Positions 24,380 through 33,670 of a DNA stretch of 64,000 bases are shown piece by piece; positions within the stretch are counted from its first letter, which is position 1; the number at the start of each line of letters is the position of its first letter. The notes beneath the pieces were generated by a model that did not search any database, had not been told where the DNA came from, and saw only the letters and a list, made by a program, of their open reading frames with translations. Source of the DNA: Amycolatopsis sp. QT-25 (lineage in GTDB: Bacteria > Actinomycetota > Actinomycetes > Mycobacteriales > Pseudonocardiaceae); assembly GCF_029369745.1 (NCBI RefSeq), contig NZ_CP120210.1, positions 6,634,001-6,698,000 on the forward strand, written 5' to 3'. Made by a program: the position numbers and the translations under genes.

Positions 24380-25069
24380 CTAACTCAGCCGGATGACGCC
24401 GTAGTCGAAGCCTCGCCTCCGATAGACGACGCTCGGGCACCCGGCGTCGGAGTCGTTGAACAGGTAGAAGTCGTGACCGACCAGTTCCATCTCGTAGAGA
24501 GCCTGGTCGACCGTCATGGGCTGCGCGTCGTGCTTCTTCTCGCGGACGATGCGACCGGGCTGGTGTTCGGTCACCCCGTCATCCCAGCGCTGCTGGGGCA
24601 TGTCGAACTCTTCACCGCTCTCGACAGCGAAACCGTCGGCCAAGGATCCGGCCTCGGGCGCTTCGAGCACAGCGGTTCCCGCCAACTGCCGGGTGTCGGT
24701 GGTCATGCCACCGGCAGCCACGATCGAAGTCGCCTCGGCGACGGATTCCGGACGGCTGCGGCCGTAGTGCACGCGCCGTCGGTCGTGTGTCTTCCGCAGT
24801 CTGCTCTCGAGCTTGTTCAGTGCGGAATCCAGCGCTGCGTAGAAGTCGCCGGCACACGCTTCGGCGCGTACGGCGGGGCCTCGGCCCTTCCCGGTGATTT
24901 CGACGCGCTGGCAGTTCTTCGACTGCCGGCGATTGGGCTCGTGGAAGAGCTCCACGTCGTAACGGATGACCTTCTTGTCGTAGCGCTCTAGCCGGGCCAG
25001 CTTTTCGCTGACAAGTGCCCGATAGTGGTCGGGCACCTCCACGTTGCGGCCCTTGACGACGATGTCCAT
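24380..25069 (-). CDS. hpf: Long-form ribosome hibernation-promoting factor
   Basis: 229 residues. N-terminal S30AE domain (MDIVVKGRNVEVPDHYRALV to about 110) binds the 30S decoding centre; a linker of about 60 residues leads to the C-terminal dimerisation domain (MTVDQALYEMELVGHDFYLF then YRRRGFDYGVIRL). It makes 100S ribosome dimers in stress or stationary phase. GGAGG lies 6 nt before the ATG. A sigma-R-like promoter lies about 485 bp upstream. Confidence 0.95.
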   Translation of the reverse strand: MDIVVKGRNVEVPDHYRALVSEKLARLERYDKKVIRYDVELFHEPNRRQSKNCQRVEITGKGRGPAVRAEACAGDFYAALDSALNKLESRLRKTHDRRRVHYGRSRPESVAEATSIVAAGGMTTDTRQLAGTAVLEAPEAGSLADGFAVESGEEFDMPQQRWDDGVTEHQPGRIVREKKHDAQPMTVDQALYEMELVGHDFYLFNDSDAGCPSVVYRRRGFDYGVIRLS

Positions 25070-25215
25070 ACACGACCTCCCTCGCTGAAATGACTGCGAG
25101 CTGTAGATGTGTTCACTAAGACGCCGGTAAAGCGGGGACGAAGCCCGCATCGCGGGCGATGAGAGAACTCGGCCTACGGGTCACGACGTCTCGTGTCGGA
25201 TGGCCGAACTCGGAC

Positions 25216-25242
25216 TCAGCGCGGCTCCGACGCCAGGGTCAT
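25216..25242 (-). CDS. Possible 8-residue leader peptide upstream of hpf
   Basis: MTLASEPR then TGA, preceded by the near-perfect Shine-Dalgarno GGAGGTGA about 7 nt before the ATG. The strength of the ribosome binding site in front of such a short frame is what stands out. It could be a regulatory upstream ORF or the end of a longer frame from ATG 25545. No evidence beyond the signal itself. Confidence 0.3.
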   Translation of the reverse strand: MTLASEPR

Positions 25243-25553
25243 GGGCTCGTCACCTCCCTGCCTGCCGGGATTGCTGATAGCGCTGCACGTTAGCTCCAAC
25301 CCGTCGCGAGCAACAGCCCCCGAGCCGGGGGATATCAAGACGTGAGAGCCCGTCACCGCATGCGACGACGACCGTGCGCCCAGCGACACGATCCGGCCGG
25401 TCGGGCGTCGTTCCCGTGAGTTGTCTTCACGCGGACGGCGCAAACCTTCGGACGGGAAAAAGCCGAGGGTGACGCAGCCGGGGGAAACCGCCGCCACCCC
25501 GGTGGAGTGGCGGGCCGTTGGAGTGTTCCCCGGAAGGTCCCTCATATCGCGTC

Positions 25554-25580
25554 AACGCCCCTGTACCCATTCGCGTTCCC
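25554..25580 (-). promoter_or_regulatory. Candidate sigma-R promoter upstream of hpf
   Basis: Minus strand GGGAAC - 18 nt - GTT, one base from the element seen at sigR (GGGAAT - 18 nt - GTT). It would produce an hpf transcript with a leader of about 480 nt. Confidence 0.45.
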
Positions 25581-25612
25581 GAACATTCACCACTCTTGTA
25601 GGTGACCTCCCC

Positions 25613-26251
25613 TCACCCGGCGGCGGCCAGTGCGATCGCCGCGGAAACCTGTATTCCGTTTGCCCGCAAAAGGCGGGTGCAAGCGGCGACGGTCGTTCCG
25701 GTCGTGATGACGTCGTCGAGAAGAACAACTTTCTCCGGACAATGCCCCGGAAGAAGGCGAATCCGGCCGTCGAGGTTCGCCGCCCGCTCGGCGCGGGTGA
25801 GCCCCACGGCGTCGCGGACTCCGGCTCCGAGCCTGAGCAGCGGCGCCACCATCGCCGGATTTCCTTCGCTCGCATGCACTTTCACGCATTCTTCGGCGAC
25901 GCGCTGGACATGCGGTCCACCCCGGACACGAGAGGCGTGCCGTCTCGACGGGACAGGGACGAGACAGGGACCTCGTGGTTCGCCGGGCAGCTGCCGCAGG
26001 GCGTCGGCAACCGCTCGCCCGAGGGACGGCGCGAGGTCGCGACGGCCGCGTTCCTTGTAGGCAAGGATCAGGCGACGGGCTTCGTCGGCGTAGCGGGCCA
26101 GGGCGTAGACGGGCACTAGACCGGCCGTCGGGCCTCGGGTGATCTCGCTGAGCGAGCCCCAGACGGTCTGGCAGACCGCGCAACAGGGCGCACCCGGCAC
26201 TCCGCAGGACGCGCAACGGGCGGGGATGAGGAGATCGAGGATTTTGGACAT
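25613..26251 (-). CDS. comF: ComF family phosphoribosyltransferase-like protein
   Basis: 212 residues. N-terminal zinc-ribbon-like CASCGVPGAPCCAVC, then RLILAYKERGRRDLA, the VPVPSRRHASRVRGG segment, and the PRPP-binding motif VVLLDDVITTGTT near the C-terminus. ComF proteins are linked to DNA uptake in other bacteria, but in actinobacteria the role is unknown. ATG 26251 places CASCG correctly; upstream in-frame ATGs give no family similarity. Confidence 0.85.
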   Translation of the reverse strand: MSKILDLLIPARCASCGVPGAPCCAVCQTVWGSLSEITRGPTAGLVPVYALARYADEARRLILAYKERGRRDLAPSLGRAVADALRQLPGEPRGPCLVPVPSRRHASRVRGGPHVQRVAEECVKVHASEGNPAMVAPLLRLGAGVRDAVGLTRAERAANLDGRIRLLPGHCPEKVVLLDDVITTGTTVAACTRLLRANGIQVSAAIALAAAG

Positions 26252-26385
26252 GGGATGAGTGTCGGCCGGGGATCCGACAGTTCTGCGGCCGTTTTGTCGT
26301 GACAGGTCCCGTTTGGCCACTTTCCGGTTTGAAGGGGCCAGTCACGACAGCAATTCCGGAGAAGGGGCCGCCTTCGGCGCGCCAG

Positions 26386-26429
26386 CTCCTTCGCCCTCCT
26401 TCGCTCTCCTTCGCTCTCCTTCGCCCCTC
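26386..26429. repeat. 10-bp tandem repeat
   Basis: Four direct copies of CTCCTTCGCY in a row, followed by a partial copy, in a non-coding gap. Confidence 0.7.
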
Positions 26430-26459
26430 CTGCCGTCCTACGTCACTTTGGGGCGCGGT

Positions 26460-26510
26460 CCGTGAAGGCCTCCTTGAGGGACTCTGGGTCCCTCAAGGAG
26501 GCCTTCACGG
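26460..26510. terminator. Palindrome family C hairpin, 23-bp perfect arms
   Basis: CCGTGAAGGCCTCCTTGAGG plus GAC, 5-nt loop, then the exact complement. It lies in the gap between lpqB and comF. Confidence 0.8.
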
Positions 26511-26529
26511 ACTTCCGACGTCCAGTAAT

Positions 26530-26657
26530 CGCTAGCGCCGCTAGGAAAGCTAGCGATACTAAAGGTCCCTTGCTCCCCCAGTGCGCTCCGCGAAGGTGCC
26601 AAGTACGTGAAGGCCCCCTTCCTTGCGCCTGGCGCAAGGAAGGGGCTTCACGTACTT
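26530..26657. repeat. Composite repeat (family D block + family C hairpin), copy 2
   Basis: 26530-26584 is the inverted partner of 10915-10969 (54 of 55 bases). 26601-26657 is a hairpin AAGTACGTGAAGGCCCCCTT ... GCGCCTGGCGC ... ending CTTCACGTACTT, 11 bp from the lpqB stop, so it may double as that operon's terminator. Confidence 0.85.
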
Positions 26658-26667
26658 GCGCGAGCCC

Positions 26668-28398
26668 TCAACCCGGATAGAACGGGTCCGCTTCGGTGAC
26701 GGTGTGCGCCTGCGGCCGCCACACCTCGCCCAGTTCGGAGGCGACCCACAGCCCACCCGCATCCGCGACCAGGTTCTGCCTGCTCGGAGCCGCCGTGACG
26801 CCGTGCACCGGCGGGGTCAGGTTCGAGCCGCTGAAGGTGTCCATCCGCTGTCCGTCCAGCGGCACCTTGACCACCGGCAGGGTGCTCGACGAGGTCGCGG
26901 CGATCAGGTGGTCCTGGGTCGCCCAGTCGACGTCGACGACGTCCTTGAGGTCGCGTTCCTGCAGTTTCCGCGGCGCCCGCAGCGCCACCGAATCCGCCGT
27001 CCGCACGATCGAGGCGACCACCAGCTGCCCGTTGACGACCGCGGCCAGTCGTGAGCCGTCACGCGACAGCCGCAGTTCGGTGATCTGGCCGAGGCCGGTG
27101 AGCATGGTCGCGTCGACGCCGGCCTTCACCCAGCGGCCGTCTGCGGCCAGGGTGACCCTGGCGACGGTGTTGTGGTCGACGACCGTCCAGACCTCGCCCG
27201 ACACCCCGCCACCGCCGCGCGCGATCGGCCGCCAGGTGGGGCGGCTCAGGCTGCCGCCGAACAAGTCCACCGACCCGAGGTCGTGCCCCAGTTCGCCGAC
27301 CCGCAGCCACTGCCTGCCGTCGCGTTCTTCGACCACCGCGAGCCGTTTGCCGTCGACGGACTGCGCGGCGCTGACGACCTTGTACCCGCCGTTGCCCGCG
27401 GGCCCGCCGACCGGCGCCCCGTCACCGAGCGACCGGATCCGCCCGTTCACGGTCATCAGCCCCAGCAGCTCCGAGTTGGGCGCGATGTCCACGTTGTAGT
27501 TGGGCAGTTCGCTGGAGCGCCAGTATTCGTGTTCGGGCACCAGCGCGGTGCCGTCGGCCAGCAGCCGGATCCGGCTCAGTGTCACCGTTTGCAACGAGAG
27601 GACGATCTGCGCGGCGATCAGGTTCCGGTCCGCGAGGCTGGGCCCGCCGACGCCGGTCAGGTTGATGTCCAGGGTCCCGTCGTCCGTGCTGCGGACGTTG
27701 GACTCGGTGGTGACCTGATCGCCGAGCAGGTCCTTGACCGCGCCCTTCAACCCTTCCGACGGTCCCTGTAGCACCAGGTCCATCACCCGGCCGGGCAACC
27801 CGGCCTGCGGTTTCGCCGCGACGTATCGGAGGTCCGGCACGAAGGCGCCGGAGTCGGGCGAGTAGAAGCTGATCGGCACCCGGAAGTAGTTGAGCGCGAA
27901 ATCCTCGTCGGTGACGGCGAGTTCCTGCGGCGGGTCCACGATCCGCCACTGGCCGTTCGGCTGCTTGCGCAGCTTGAACTGCTGCGAGTACTCGGCCTTC
28001 ACCGGGATGAACGCGCTGTCGGGGCCCAGGTTGCCGAGTTTGAACCCGCGGACGTTCACCGTCTGTTCGTCCGGATCGCCCGTGGGCGACGACGTGTCGT
28101 AAACGGTGCCGAAGGTGTTGTCGATGATCGTCAGCCCCGGCGACGGCTTCCAGTTGCGACGGCCTTCTTCGTCGAGGTACACCCGCGCGTCGGCGTTCGC
28201 CGTGCCCGGCGTCGCGGAGTTGCGGATGAACTGGCGGGTGACGGTCAGCGGGTCGATCCCCGCCGCCGGTTCGGCGACGTCCGCCGGCGCCGTCCCCGGC
28301 TTTTCCCCGGGAACGGCGACGGGCTGGGATTCGAGTGGGATGTTGGCGCAGCCCGCGACCAGCAGGAACGCCGCGAGCAGGGGCAGCAGCCGCTTCAC
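26668..28398 (-). CDS. lpqB: Lipoprotein LpqB
   Basis: 576 residues. Signal peptide with lipobox VAGC (Cys about 17). GerMN-like region in the first half (DPLTVTRQFIRN ... FALNYFRVPISFYSP) and a beta-propeller-like C-terminal half. LpqB interacts with the MtrB sensor domain and modulates MtrAB in envelope and cell-cycle control. GTG 28398 overlaps the mtrB stop by 4 bp, with GGAGGTG 5 nt upstream. Last gene of mtrA-mtrB-lpqB. Confidence 0.94.
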   Translation of the reverse strand: MKRLLPLLAAFLLVAGCANIPLESQPVAVPGEKPGTAPADVAEPAAGIDPLTVTRQFIRNSATPGTANADARVYLDEEGRRNWKPSPGLTIIDNTFGTVYDTSSPTGDPDEQTVNVRGFKLGNLGPDSAFIPVKAEYSQQFKLRKQPNGQWRIVDPPQELAVTDEDFALNYFRVPISFYSPDSGAFVPDLRYVAAKPQAGLPGRVMDLVLQGPSEGLKGAVKDLLGDQVTTESNVRSTDDGTLDINLTGVGGPSLADRNLIAAQIVLSLQTVTLSRIRLLADGTALVPEHEYWRSSELPNYNVDIAPNSELLGLMTVNGRIRSLGDGAPVGGPAGNGGYKVVSAAQSVDGKRLAVVEERDGRQWLRVGELGHDLGSVDLFGGSLSRPTWRPIARGGGGVSGEVWTVVDHNTVARVTLAADGRWVKAGVDATMLTGLGQITELRLSRDGSRLAAVVNGQLVVASIVRTADSVALRAPRKLQERDLKDVVDVDWATQDHLIAATSSSTLPVVKVPLDGQRMDTFSGSNLTPPVHGVTAAPSRQNLVADAGGLWVASELGEVWRPQAHTVTEADPFYPG

Positions 28399-30110
28399 CG
28401 GCCCACCTCCTCGGGTTCGGCGAGGATCGCGTCGGGCGCGGGCCGGACCTCGAGCAGCCCGGAGGACCCGTGCGGATCGGCCCCCTGGTAATCGGACGGG
28501 GGCAGGACCAGCGGACTCTCCCCCATCGGCGTGTCCTGCTGGCGCGGGAGCACGAGCCGGAAGCAGGCACCGTGACCGGTCTCGCCCCACGCGTCGAGCA
28601 GGCCGCCGTGCAACCGGGCGTCCTCCTGGCTGATCGCGAGGCCGAGCCCGGTCCCGCCGGTGCGGCGGTTGCGGGACGGGTCGGCACGCCAGAACCGGTT
28701 GAACACCAGTTCCGCCTCGCCCGACCGGAGCCCGACACCGTGGTCCCGCACCGTGATGGCGACCGCGGTCTCGTTGACCGCCAAGGTCAGCACCACCGGA
28801 TTCCCTTCGCTGTGGTCCACCGCGTTGGCCAGCAGGTTCCGCAGGATCCGCTCGACGCGGCGCGCGTCGACCTCGGCGGCCGCCTCCTCGTCCGGCAGGA
28901 CCAGCTCGACCGAACTGCCCGCGTTGCCTGCGATCACCCGGACCTGTTCGACGGCCCTGGTCGCGATCGGCCGGACGTCGATCAGCTCGGCCGAAAGCTC
29001 CTCGACCCCGGCGTCGAGCCTGCTGATCTCCAGCAGGTCACCGAGCAGTGCCTCGAACCGGTCGAGTTCGTCGACCAGCAGTTCGGTGGAGCGGGCGAGC
29101 CCGGCCGGGAACTGCTCGCGCGACGCGTGCAGCACGTCGGCGGCCATCCGGACGGTGGTCAACGGGGTGCGCAGTTCGTGCGAGACGTCGGAGGTGAACC
29201 GGCGCTGCAACCCGCCGAACTCCTCCAGCTGGCGGATCTGCCGCTGGATGCTCGCGGCCATCTCGTTGTAGGAAACGGCGAGTTTGGCGAGATCGTCTTC
29301 GCCGAGCACGGCGAGCCGCTGGTCGAGCTCACCACCCGCGAACTGTTCGGCCGCCGCGGCGGCCTGCCGGACCGGCCGGACCACCTGTCTGGTGACCAGG
29401 TTCGTGATCCCGGCCAGCAGGAGCAGCAGCACGAGACCGCCGACGAGCAGCGTGTTCTGCACGGTCGAGACGGTGTTCTGCTCGCCGGTCAGCGGATAGA
29501 GCAGGTAGAGCTGGAGCGGGTTGATCATCGTGGCCACCGGCGCGCCGACGATCAGATACGTCGTCTTGCCGCCGTCGGCCTCGGTGACGGTGTGCATCAG
29601 GAAGCTGACCTGCTCGGTCTCCACGAACTGGCGCAGCCGCACCGGCACCTTGTCGTACGGGCCCGCGGCGGCGGGCCTGCTCGACTGGTCGCGACCGCCT
29701 GCGGCCAGCACCGGTTCGAAGGTGCCCGCGGCCGAGCCGGCGCCGTCCTGCGCGGTCGTGGTGCTGGTGATCTTCTTCAGCGCGTTGTTCAGCCGCGCGT
29801 CCATCGCTTCGCGCGTTTCGGCGCCGACGCCGACCAGCTCACTGGCCGCGGTCTCGACGACCGCCCTGGTCTGCGCGATCGCCGCGTTCTGCTTGGTCTC
29901 GAGCAGCCGTTCGGTGATCTGGTTCTGCAGCACCATGCCCAGTACGAACACCACGGCCGACGAGAGCGCCAGCGTGGACACGGTGACCCGGAACTGCAGC
30001 GAATGCCGCCACAGTTCGTTGAACGAGACGATCTTGTGGCGCACGAAAACCACGATGCGCCGGAGGTGGCGCATCGTGGTTTGGGCAAGCTTTCGCGAGC
30101 GTCCGCTCAT
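28395..30110 (-). CDS. mtrB: Two-component sensor histidine kinase MtrB
   Basis: 571 residues. Two membrane segments (about 44-64 and 222-241) flank an extracytoplasmic sensor domain; then a HAMP domain, HisKA with FTSDVSHELRTPLTTVRM carrying the phosphorylated His, and HATPase with NLLANAVDHSEGNP and GTGLGLAI. With MtrA and LpqB it regulates peptidoglycan hydrolases, division and osmotic adaptation. Seven bp separate it from the mtrA stop. Confidence 0.95.
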   Translation of the reverse strand: MSGRSRKLAQTTMRHLRRIVVFVRHKIVSFNELWRHSLQFRVTVSTLALSSAVVFVLGMVLQNQITERLLETKQNAAIAQTRAVVETAASELVGVGAETREAMDARLNNALKKITSTTTAQDGAGSAAGTFEPVLAAGGRDQSSRPAAAGPYDKVPVRLRQFVETEQVSFLMHTVTEADGGKTTYLIVGAPVATMINPLQLYLLYPLTGEQNTVSTVQNTLLVGGLVLLLLLAGITNLVTRQVVRPVRQAAAAAEQFAGGELDQRLAVLGEDDLAKLAVSYNEMAASIQRQIRQLEEFGGLQRRFTSDVSHELRTPLTTVRMAADVLHASREQFPAGLARSTELLVDELDRFEALLGDLLEISRLDAGVEELSAELIDVRPIATRAVEQVRVIAGNAGSSVELVLPDEEAAAEVDARRVERILRNLLANAVDHSEGNPVVLTLAVNETAVAITVRDHGVGLRSGEAELVFNRFWRADPSRNRRTGGTGLGLAISQEDARLHGGLLDAWGETGHGACFRLVLPRQQDTPMGESPLVLPPSDYQGADPHGSSGLLEVRPAPDAILAEPEEVGR

Positions 30111-30117
30111 GGGGTGA

Positions 30118-30795
<678 letters not shown>

Positions 30796-30819
30796 AAACC
30801 TATGTTCGCACTAGTTTCC

Positions 30820-31800
30820 CCGCGCAAGCGCGCGACCCGGCGATGTGACCACCAGAAAGATCATCGAATCGGGCAAATTGCTCCATCCGAGTAGGGTCTT
30901 CGGACCGTGGAGAGCACGCCGAAGCCTGGTGAACGGCCGTGGGGAATCGATCGCGAACACGCCGGTCAGGACGTCGTCGCGGGGATAGGTCGCGACGAAG
31001 CGCTTCGAGGCGACGTCGCCTTCGACGACCCGCACGCCTTCCGTGTCCACTCCGGCGAATCGGAGCCGCCGTCCGTACTGATCGGACCGGAAGTAACCGT
31101 GTCGTGCGAAATGCGTGACGGTCGAACCGGCGAGGGGGTTCGCCACCGCGACGCCCGGTTGGATCGCCCGCCGCCGTCCAGTGGTCGGCACGGACCCGCC
31201 CGCCGCGCGGACGGCAGCGGTACCGAGCGACGTCACCCACCGCGATCACCCGCGGATTCGCTGTGACACAGCCGGAATCGACCAGCACGCCGCCGTCGAC
31301 GGCGATCCCGGAGCCGGTCGGCCAGTCGACGGCGGGCCGCGCCCCGGTGACGCGGCCCGCCCCGGGGAATTCCGCGACGGGCACTGCCGTGAGCAGCCGG
31401 ACGTCGTTTTCGGCGTGCAGTTCCCCGTAGACCGCACCCATCCGCGCGCCGACGACGGACGCGAGCGGCACGCGGACGCGACCTCCGCGCCGATGAATCA
31501 CGCGCCGATGACGGCCACCGAAGAAGGCCCCGCCGCGAGATCCCGTTTCAGCGAGACGGCGTCGCCGAGCGTCCGCAAAGTGTGCACACCGTTCAGGTTC
31601 CTTGCCGTATACAGGGTTTTGGCCACCGCGCCGGTCGCGATGACGAGGCCGTCGGCGGCGATCGTGGTGCCGTCGCCGAGCGTCACGCCTTCGCGGCCGA
31701 GCCTTTCGGCGCGGACGCCGAGTGCCATTCAGCGGCCAGCGCGAGGTCGTCGGCGGAAGCCTTGCCCAGCAAGAACTCCTGTGCCGAAAGCAGTCCCGCC
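30820..31800 (-). pseudogene. Decayed NAD(P)/FAD ferredoxin-type reductase
   Basis: Pieces of one flavoprotein appear in three frames. From the N-terminal side: EFLLGKASADDLALAAEW near 31780, then LGDGTTIAADGLVIATGAVAK near 31650, then ADNDVRLL-like and VDSGCVTANPRVIAVGDVA near 31260, then YFRSDQYGRRLRFAGV near 31080, and TGVFAIDSPRPFTRLRRAL near 30930. The N-terminal FAD-binding part is missing and at least two frameshifts separate the pieces. It belongs to the rubredoxin/ferredoxin reductase group; not functional. Confidence 0.75.
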
Positions 31801-31839
31801 AGCGAGGTGACGCGGCGAAGATCCGGCGCCGATTCCCGA

Positions 31840-32066
31840 CGATGGTTCCAGCGAACCACGAAATCGCGTTGTACGAGGAGAAAGTTCCCCCGTGGCGGCA
31901 GCCGGAGCTGCTCGCCGAACTCGGCGTCGAGTTCACCATCGAACGCCAGGTCCAGTACTGGTTCGCGCCGACGACCCTCCACCGGATGTACCCGCTCGCG
32001 CCGGACCGGACGGTCGTCGAACGCGACTGGCTCTACTCCTGGCTACTCACGCAACTCGGCACCTGA
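31840..32066 (+). pseudogene. Fragment(s) of oxidoreductase genes, possibly chimeric
   Basis: The frame ending at 32066 contains ELLAELGVEFTIERQVQYWF, like sarcosine-oxidase-type FAD enzymes, followed directly by LHRMYPLAPDRTVVERDWLY, which resembles the C-terminal part of Rieske oxygenase alpha subunits. No start or complete domain is present. The reading frame is closed by the stop inside palindrome family A. Both similarities are from pattern memory and are weak. Confidence 0.4.
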
Positions 32067-32115
32067 TTGTGATCCTTTCGCATGCGAGACCTCGCAAGTA
32101 GGTGACTAATTGCGG
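32050..32115. repeat. Palindrome family A, copy 3 (degenerate centre)
   Basis: CGCAACTCGGCACCTGATTG at the left and AGTAGGTGACTAATTGCGG at the right, with a diverged centre. The tmk stop codon (complement of CTA at 32106) lies inside the right arm, so the repeat has replaced or supplied the end of that gene. Confidence 0.75.
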
Positions 32116-32750
32116 AGGAGGGAGGTGGCGAGAGCCGGGGTGTCGACACCGGCGACGCCGTCGAGGACGTGCCAGGGCGCGAGCCAGCGCGTCGCGGCGA
32201 GTTCGTCGTAGACCACCGAGCACCGCTTCTGGAGCGCGTCGTCGGTCTCGAAGGAGTCCCGCGCACGGTCGGCGTCGCTCTCCGCGCGGCGCTGCGCGCG
32301 CTCGGCGGCGACGTCGGCGGTGACCCGGAGCAGCAGATGTGCGACGGGCACCGGCAGGCCGAACCGGTCGATCTCCAGCTCCTTGAGCCAGCGCACGAAC
32401 TCGCCGTCCGCACCCTGATGGAGCCGGGCGGCACCGTACGCCGCGTTCGACGCGACGTACCTGTCGAGCAGGACGACGTCGTGCTCGCCGAGGCCGGCTC
32501 GGATCTCGTCGGCCGCGCCCCGCCGATCGAGCGCGTAGAGCATCGCCATGCCGTAGACGGAGTCGGCGAGGTCACCGTGGCCGCGGTGCAGCGCTTCCTT
32601 CACGAGGTCGGCGTGCACGCTCTCGCCGTACCGCGGGAACGCGATGGACGCGACGCTCGCTCCGGCCGCGTTCAGCGCCCCGGTCAGCGCGTCGGCGAGG
32701 GTGCGCTTGCCCGCGCCGTCCAGCCCTTCGATCACCACGAGTCGTCCCAC
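32106..32750 (-). CDS. tmk: Thymidylate kinase
   Basis: 214 residues. P-loop EGLDGAGKRT at 8-17 (the actinobacterial KRT form), DRYVASNAAYGAAR near 95-108, and the LID region RAQRRAESDADRARDSFE. It phosphorylates dTMP to dTDP. GTG 32750 follows TATTCT by 6 nt, suggesting leaderless transcription. The final residues and stop fall within palindrome family A. Position between mtrA and ahcY matches mycobacteria. Confidence 0.92.
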   Translation of the reverse strand: MGRLVVIEGLDGAGKRTLADALTGALNAAGASVASIAFPRYGESVHADLVKEALHRGHGDLADSVYGMAMLYALDRRGAADEIRAGLGEHDVVLLDRYVASNAAYGAARLHQGADGEFVRWLKELEIDRFGLPVPVAHLLLRVTADVAAERAQRRAESDADRARDSFETDDALQKRCSVVYDELAATRWLAPWHVLDGVAGVDTPALATSLLRN

Positions 32751-32756
32751 GGCCCC

Positions 32757-32762
32757 AGAATA
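32757..32762 (-). promoter_or_regulatory. -10 box of a leaderless promoter (tmk)
   Basis: Minus-strand TATTCT ends 6 nt before GTG 32750; no ribosome binding site is present. Confidence 0.5.
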
Positions 32763-32875
32763 TGACCAGCACCGCGAAGCGGTCCCGTCGAGGGCGGCGG
32801 CGGGGGCATGGCTGCAAACGCCGTGGTCGACCGGCGGGCCAGACGGGGTCAGCACACGTCCGGCCCACCGGTCCG

Positions 32876-33670
32876 CTAGGGGACGCGCCTCTTCGAGTGC
32901 AGGAAGAAGCCGGCGACACCGATGAGGAGCAAGCCACCGAAGATCAACAGTGGCACGAACCCGGTGTCCTGCGCGTCGGGCGCGGGGCCGCCGTCGCCGC
33001 GGGGCATCACTTGGGCGTTGTAACCGCCGGCCTTGCCCTCCTGGGCGTAGGGCGAGTTCGCGAGCAGGCCGCCGTAGCGGCCGGAGACCGTCTTCTGGTA
33101 CTCCGCGAGGGTGACCGAAGCACCGGCCGCGGAACCACTGGCGCCCGAGTCGAGCAATGTCACCCGGCCGTCGCGCAGCGCGTACCAGGCGTCGACCTGG
33201 GGTTCGTGGAGCAGCGCCGCGCCGGCGGGCAGCCGTCGGGCCAAGGTGCTTTCCCGGTCACCCGAAGCGATGTTGCCGACGCGCCAGGCACCGTCGTCGC
33301 CGCGGACCGACCAGATGGTCGCGGTCCGCCCGTCGGACGCGGTCACCGGGACCGCGACGTAGGCGAGCCGTCCGGCGACCGCGCCCTCACCGGCGACGAA
33401 GTCCCTCGAAAGCTCGTAAACCGGGAAGGTTTCGTCGGTGACGTTGATGGCGCTGATGGCGTTGATGGCGCTGACCGACGACGTTCGGCTCGAATCACCC
33501 GTCTGCGTGAAGAAGCGACCGATTTCAGCACGCAGCGTAGGGTCGTCCGCAGCCGCCTTCGCGGCCGCGAGATCTTCACTCGACAGCTGTTCCGCGTGTG
33601 CTCCGGGCGCCGAGATCAGCAGTGTGACCGCGACCAATCCGGCGAGCCCGAGAAGACGCCGCGCGCTCAT
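32876..33670 (-). CDS. Secreted, membrane-anchored protein of unknown function (protease partner)
   Basis: 264 residues. Signal peptide (1-26, ending AHA), an extracytoplasmic domain of about 200 residues, then one membrane helix (about 236-256) and a basic tail KRRVP: type I topology. A Ser-Ala-Ile-Asn repeat near residue 66-77 is encoded by an 18-bp tandem duplication. The start overlaps the stop of the cysteine protease gene (ATGA), so they are co-translated. It could anchor, inhibit or be cleaved by the protease. I do not recognise the domain. Confidence 0.7.
   Translation of the reverse strand: MSARRLLGLAGLVAVTLLISAPGAHAEQLSSEDLAAAKAAADDPTLRAEIGRFFTQTGDSSRTSSVSAINAISAINVTDETFPVYELSRDFVAGEGAVAGRLAYVAVPVTASDGRTATIWSVRGDDGAWRVGNIASGDRESTLARRLPAGAALLHEPQVDAWYALRDGRVTLLDSGASGSAAGASVTLAEYQKTVSGRYGGLLANSPYAQEGKAGGYNAQVMPRGDGGPAPDAQDTGFVPLLIFGGLLLIGVAGFFLHSKRRVP
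33443..33474. repeat. 18-bp tandem duplication inside a coding region
   Basis: GTTGATGGCGCTGATGGC followed by GTTGATGGCGCTGA; encodes the repeated Ser-Ala-Ile-Asn/Ala-Ile pattern of the membrane-anchored protein. A likely site of slippage. Confidence 0.8.

Larger units (their letters stand above)
25070..25612. other. Long leader/intergenic region upstream of hpf
   Basis: 543 bp between the comF 3' end and hpf, same strand. It holds a sigma-R-like promoter (25554-25580) and a very small reading frame with an excellent ribosome binding site (25216-25242). An in-frame longer frame begins at ATG 25545 (109 codons) but has no recognisable protein character. Confidence 0.5.
26252..26667. other. 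Repeat-rich intergenic region between lpqB and comF
   Basis: 416 bp without a gene. It holds a 10-bp tandem repeat (26386-26429), a perfect family C hairpin (26460-26510), the inverted family D block (26530-26584) and a second family C hairpin (26601-26657) next to the lpqB stop. Confidence 0.7.

Noticed and set aside
25216..25545. 109-residue protein from ATG 25545
   Set aside because: No family or composition support; only the last 8 codons have a good ribosome binding site, so listed as a leader-peptide candidate instead.
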